Below, piece by piece: positions 18,057-21,823 of a DNA stretch of 21,823 nt (its first letter is position 1; every line of letters starts with the position of its first letter). A model generated the notes under the pieces. That model did not search any database. It was not told the origin of the DNA and was given only the letters and a program-made list of their open reading frames with translations. The DNA is from Russula earlei (taxonomy: Eukaryota > Basidiomycota > Agaricomycetes > Russulales > Russulaceae), in assembly GCA_025769875.1 (NCBI GenBank), contig JAGFNK010000787.1, positions 1 through 21,823 on the forward strand, written 5' to 3'. A program made the translations under genes and the position numbers.

Positions 18057-18540
18057 TTTCATACCTTAATGAGCAGGATGTTGTAAACTTACGTCTCATT
18101 GCTGATATCGATATGTGTTTTACGTATATGTGCATATGTGTTGCGTTGCACATGTGAATGGGGGGGGTATATTGGTTGACCCCGCAAGAACGTACGTACC
18201 TCCTCATGCTGGCACTCTGATCTTCCCTGGACTCACTCTCCTCTCTCTCTCCCACAGTCGCTCGCTTGCATCTTCCCTCTCCCTCCATGCGTGCAGATCA
18301 TACCTATTTCCTAAAAAGGAGGCCCCTGCATTTCAATAAGCATATTCCCGACGGGCGGAGAGTCGAGCAGGCACAACGTAATTCCGCGATTCCCTTTTTC
18401 TTTTGTCTTGTCTTTCACTCAGCTCTTATACATGGCCAGAACCAAACAGACTGGTCGTCCTCCCCCTCCAGTCCTACGTTGGACTTACAACCAGACTCGT
18501 CGCATCATCACACATGGCCAACAATGTCATGTGTGCCGCC
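18057..18540 (+). repeat. direct repeat, unit 2: Spt5-like 3' remnant plus promoter
   Basis: Same-strand counterpart of 15961-16458. Only the last dozen or so codons of the Spt5-like gene remain and they are out of frame, so the rest of that gene was lost or never copied. The poly-G, GTTGACCCC, ACGTACGTACCTCC and CT-tract landmarks are conserved, consistent with a retained promoter for the gene at 18432. Confidence 0.85.
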
Positions 18541-18893
18541 ACTTGCAGTTCCATCTCGACGATCACAAGGACGACGAGTCAATGGCCCGCGCATGGGAAG
18601 CCCGTGACCGCGCGGAGGCTCAGCCTTTCCAGCAACGGATTGATCGTCTCGGAGAGGAGCGCGATGAAGCTTTCAAAGAGCTCACCACTCTCCGCCAGGA
18701 GTTCGATGGTGTGCTGAGGGAACTCCAAGGTGTGCAGCAGGATCTCGACCGGCTGCGTGAGGCTGTGGACCCCGCTCCCACATCAGCATCAAGCTCATCC
18801 CGGCAGCGTAAACGCGCGCGCCTCCAGACCATCGCCTCTCCTCAAGGCCCTGCTGAGCAGGACATTATCTACATCGACTGCGAACCCAACTAG
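18432..18893 (+). CDS. small coiled-coil protein with a histone-H3-like N-terminus, 153 aa
   Basis: Single exon; function unknown. 18432 is the first ATG of its frame and has purine-friendly context (ATACATGGCC). The protein starts MARTKQTGRPPPP: after Met removal, ARTKQT is the same as the first six residues of histone H3, including the K4 position. Next come WTYNQTRRIITH (17-28), HGQQCHVCRHLQFH with C32 and C35 (possible zinc knuckle), a coiled coil at about 53-112, a basic NLS-like RQRKRARL (124-131) and a terminal DIIYIDCEPN. The core is shared with the 228-aa protein at 16652. The location downstream of an Spt5-like 3' end suggests a chromatin or transcription role, which is inference. 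A decayed relative at 16338 keeps TRTKQ, so the start is not unique to this copy. Confidence 0.7.
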   Translation: MARTKQTGRPPPPVLRWTYNQTRRIITHGQQCHVCRHLQFHLDDHKDDESMARAWEARDRAEAQPFQQRIDRLGEERDEAFKELTTLRQEFDGVLRELQGVQQDLDRLREAVDPAPTSASSSSRQRKRARLQTIASPQGPAEQDIIYIDCEPN

Positions 18894-19466
18894 GATGTCC
18901 TGTATGTCCCCATTCCTCTTATTGTCGCTGTGACACATTACCCCTAGTTATCATTTTTCGTCCTTACCACCCATCGCGCGCTTGCGCACAGACCGTATGA
19001 CGTGTCGAAGTCGCGCGCGCCTGTATGCACACGCATGCCGAGGCTGCACCTAGCGAACGGAAAGGGACTTGATTCGCTCACATGGACATTTGCTTTACCT
19101 GTCATTAAAGAACACCGTCCATAGTTGAAATGTAGTTACCAGTGCGTACGCGTGCATGCGCGTACCTCGTAGCGGCCTTACTTGTACACTCAGATAGTTC
19201 GCCTTGGATCCTCAGTGTTCGTGCCCCACAGTGAGACACTGAAATAATCTTATTATATTAGACTTGGGACTTGCTGCAATAATTCCTTCCTGTGGCCACT
19301 TCGGCCCGCGACTCCGGCTCGTAGCGGCCGTGTAGTAGACAGATACTTAACTCGCCACCTATGAACATTTCCCCTTTTTGCGTTCCACCTGGTTATACTC
19401 AATTGCGTATGTCGGAACGAAGTATGTCCCTCCGCATTCACTAATGTCCTCCAGGAAATATAGCAT
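18894..19466. other. 3' part of unit 2 and intergenic DNA
   Basis: No gene is seen. A CpG-rich patch with GTGCGTACGCGTGCATGCGC-like alternating sequence lies at about 18975-19165. CTCGTAGCGGCC occurs twice (19166-19177 and 19318-19329). The stretch near 19279-19400 is a diverged counterpart of 17650-17800, including the terminal motif and the CAGATACTTAA flank. Confidence 0.5.
19325..19338 (+). other. diverged terminal motif of unit 2
   Basis: CGGCCGTGTAGTAGACAGAT corresponds to GGCCGTGTAGTGGACAGAT at 17737. The outer flank GACAGATACTTAAC is shared too, so unit 2 shares both the putative end and the DNA beyond it with unit 1. Confidence 0.55.
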
Positions 19467-20562
19467 ATGAATCAGCATTGTACTGTATCTCCAGAGGACA
19501 TACCCGAGTTCCTAGCAACACAATGGATGAGTGTCAAGCAATTCGGGGACGCTGGTGAGTGAGCTTTTGAAGTTTCTAGCCTCAGACGTGATTTTCAACT
19601 TGCTCAGGCATATCATGTCGTAAGGGTCCGTTCACTAGGGAGGAGGTAGGACAAGTTCATGCCGCATTAGGGACGTACAAGAAGGTGCGCAATGCATTGG
19701 AATCATCATTTGTTTTGCTAACGCACTGCCGTTTAGGAAAATGACCTGGATGACGAGCAGTTGGATGATCTCATATACTCTTCCCAGCCTACTAATGGGT
19801 TTTGGAGCCGCATCGGTCGGTGTATACTCAAGTAATGCCGATATATGTGTTATATGTGTGCTTTAGCTCGTGCCGTGCCCCAGAGGGGGGTCAAGTCCGT
19901 CTTTTACCACGTTCGGCGTGCGCGTGATCCCCTTGCTAAAGCAGGGAAGTGGGGGGCTGCGGAGGATGAGCAGCTGCGCAGGTGAGACGTCTGTCAGTCT
20001 CCACATGTTTCCTTTCTTATCTCCCTCCTCCCAACAGAGCTGTCCAGAAGAAAGGAAATGACTGGGTTGCCGTCGCAGAATTAGTGCAGCGCTCACCGGC
20101 CGACTGTAGCGACCGGTTTCGCCAACACACACAATATCAGGGCATCAGACGGAGAGGTATGTCTCCTGATATGTGTTCTATCAAGACCTTCTGACGCTGC
20201 ATCTGTATGGAAAAGGAGCCTGGTCTTCGGAGGAGGAAGGCCAACTTCATCACGCAATTGAGGAGTTGGCCCGGGAAGGTAAATCGGACATGTCCGCTCG
20301 AGGATTTTGGGTTTCCATTTCAAAGGCCATGGGAGCGACCCGGACACCAAAGCAGTGTCAAAGCAAATGGTCTATAATGGCACCCCATGTCAAAGAAATC
20401 CATTTCGCCTGCCTTGTTCATGTTACATTCTCGATAGATGTTATGTCTCCTCATAACATGGACCGTTGCAACGAGACAGCCGCTACCTTCCACAACAATC
20501 ATGTTCGTTTTTCCGTCTCCCCCCATCATTTGCCAGTCTATCGTAACACTCCTATAATTTGA
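19467..20562 (+). CDS. Reb1/TTF1-like Myb-domain protein, 274 aa, six exons
   Basis: Probable DNA-binding protein with SANT/Myb repeats, like fungal Reb1 or Rtf1 that act at rDNA terminators and replication fork barriers; the target here is unknown. Exons 19467-19554, 19608-19684, 19737-19815, 19867-19981, 20038-20156 and 20216-20562 agree in phase (introns 51-59 bp). Visible units are KGPFTREEVGQVHAAL, then GFWSRIARAVPQRGVKSVYHHVRR (a Reb1-like signature), KWGAAEDEQLRRAVQKKGNDWVAVAELV with SPADCSDRFRQH, and GAWSSEEEGQLHHAIEEL...FWVSISKAM with RTPKQCQSKW. After that W (about residue 205) the frame runs another 70 residues without Myb character. Related proteins continue with a further SANT repeat, so the C-terminus is probably truncated or wrongly read through an unrecognised intron. 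S. pombe Reb1 is about 500 aa. Confidence 0.75.
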
Positions 20563-20804
20563 GGTCCTATCCCGTCGGACAAACGCATTGGTTGTATGCA
20601 CAGTTTCTTGTACAGTGGATACTTAATGCCGGCATGAAAGAAGCCTGTAAATTTGGGATGACGACGAGGGGTCGTTATATCTGGACAGACAGAGGCATGG
20701 GGTTGGCTGAAACAGGGATCTTGCAGTAGTGGTTTATACCCTCCGATCACTGAGCAGCTACGAGGATGATTGAACTACCACCCGTAAATACCCTTCTTTT
20801 GCTT
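20563..20804. other. convergent 3' intergenic region
   Basis: This lies between the convergent stops of the Myb gene and the SAP-domain gene. No gene or clear repeat is seen. Confidence 0.4.
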
Positions 20805-21701
20805 TCAACAGCCTAATGGCACCGCTTTCCAAAACAAGGCGCTTGCTAAACCACGGTCGTGAAGAGCGGGCGTCCAGCACCTTAGGAGACAGTCAGCATA
20901 GCCAACGCCACAGATCGGTATGATATTGAACCGACTTGCCTGGCACTGTCTGACGTTTAATTTTTGAGATAACCCCACAAGATCAAGTCCACCGTCTGGC
21001 GTCAAGGGATATTCGATCTCATTCATATGTTCCAGGTCCTTTCGTTGTTCGTAAATCCTCACAAGGATGTAACTTTCCACTTTTCTTTTTTTCCTCGGCG
21101 CATCCTTCCCAAAAGGGTAGGATCGTTTGCTTGGAATTGCAATTGTGTTTGACTGACACCCAGGAGCAGACGTACAATCAGTATTTCCGTCAGGCATCTT
21201 CTCTTGATCGTCTGTCGGTGCTGGAGTCAATGCATGCCGGACGTAGAATGTGTCGACCTCGCTGTGTGAATGCTCCGCTGCTGTGGGCTGTGTAAATCGG
21301 AAAGTGCTTGCTGGTTCATCGCTGTGTTCTTGCTGTTGATGGCCTCGGTTTTCATCGGCGATGCTCTGCTCAGAGGTGCCGTCAGGTCTTGGGAGAGTAA
21401 TCACGCGTTGAGGCAAGAAATTCGGAAGTCGAATCTTCAATCTTAATTGATCCCTGTCCCTGCGACTATGCTGCCCACGCTAGCTTCCATGGTGAATAAA
21501 GGACAAGCGACGGTGAGTTCATCTCACGTGGATCAATAGTGCATCGATATATGGCTTCTTCAGCGGGCGACTCGAGCCACCCACATCGATGCCGCGCTTG
21601 ACACATAACTCCTGTAGTACAGGAATACTGTATCGTTTGAGGGTCTTCTCGGTCGGATCGTGTTGCCGAAGAGCACGCTCGGCGTGGTCGATCGTATACA
21701 T
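20805..21701 (-). CDS. SAP-domain protein with NLS-like and SANT-like segments, 282 aa
   Basis: Two exons (21701-21528 and 21479-20805) joined by a 48-bp intron in phase. Residues about 21-56 resemble a SAP DNA-binding motif (LKRYSIPVLQELCVKRGIDV, then KKPYIDALL), similar in pattern to the SAP-like segment inside the transposase. Residues 59-180 are polar and probably disordered. PRKKRKV at 186-192 is a classical-type NLS. It is followed by ESYILVRIYEQ...NEIEYPLTPDGG, which resembles the C-terminal SANT repeat of Reb1-like proteins; this is a tentative reading. The last 35 residues look non-conserved and the true 3' end may differ. It converges on the truncated Myb gene. The upstream limit is uncertain because the window ends 122 bp before the chosen ATG. 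Confidence 0.5.
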
Positions 21702-21823
21702 TGATAAAACCTCATGGTAAGTATGGACCTTTTATTACGCAGTCTGACGCTCAGACCCACTAATGATCTCACCTCTAAGCGTAAGGGACCGCCCTATAGG
21801 CGCCCACGGCGAGAACAATTATC

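Noticed and set aside
18408..18431. Upstream extension of the 153-aa protein (eight more codons)
   Set aside because: It would need a TTG start; the first ATG is 18432 and has good context.
1..21823. tRNA, rRNA, CRISPR or bacterial-type operon features
   Set aside because: No cloverleaf, rRNA-like or regularly spaced repeat-spacer pattern was seen, and the intron-rich genes exclude a prokaryotic reading.

Overview
The window looks like nuclear DNA of a basidiomycete fungus, probably an agaricomycete. Every gene I could resolve has many introns of about 45-65 bp with GT...AG ends. The protein families (Tnp2-type transposase, repeat-associated Spt5-like and WD40-membrane proteins, Reb1-like Myb protein) are ones I associate with repeat-rich basidiomycete accessory regions. 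All gene models were assembled by hand from reading frames and splice signals. Family names come from remembered family features, not from a search.

Layout. 1-875: LTR-like, gene-poor DNA. 876-2206: an inverted, decayed copy of 16459-17788, so a 1.33 kb inverted repeat brackets about 14.25 kb. 2465-3159 (-): a small three-exon gene, head-to-head with a five-exon Tnp2/CACTA-type transposase gene (3555-7136, +). A seven-exon gene (7411-8945, -) converges on the transposase and may be its accessory ORF. 9340-10933 (-): WD40-like protein with a C-terminal membrane anchor. 10931-11460: interlaced inverted repeats and a perfect 12-bp-arm hairpin.

11990-17338 holds three same-strand genes: a membrane/helical protein (11990-13246), a complete 755-aa Spt5-like protein with an NGN domain and several KOW motifs (13412-16007), and a small coiled-coil protein (16652-17338). 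The stretch from the Spt5-like 3' end through the coiled-coil gene to a CACTA-like terminal motif is present again, diverged, at 18057-19340. In that second copy the coiled-coil protein (18432-18893) begins with the seven residues MARTKQT, the same as the start of histone H3. 19467-20562 (+) is a Reb1/TTF1-like Myb protein that appears C-terminally shortened. 20805-21701 (-) encodes a SAP-like domain, an NLS-like basic stretch and a possible SANT-like segment.

Main ideas. (1) A repeated, probably mobile cassette carries an Spt5 paralogue together with a small nuclear-looking protein family, one member of which has a histone-H3-like N-terminus. (2) The motif CACTAC(A)(C/T)GGCCTG and its reverse complement recur at cassette ends and in the 11409-11458 hairpin, and may be element termini. 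(3) In the left inverted copy I counted 23 CpG-to-TpG/CpA transitions, none in the opposite direction, all on one side of a sharp boundary. This suggests methylation-linked decay of one arm.
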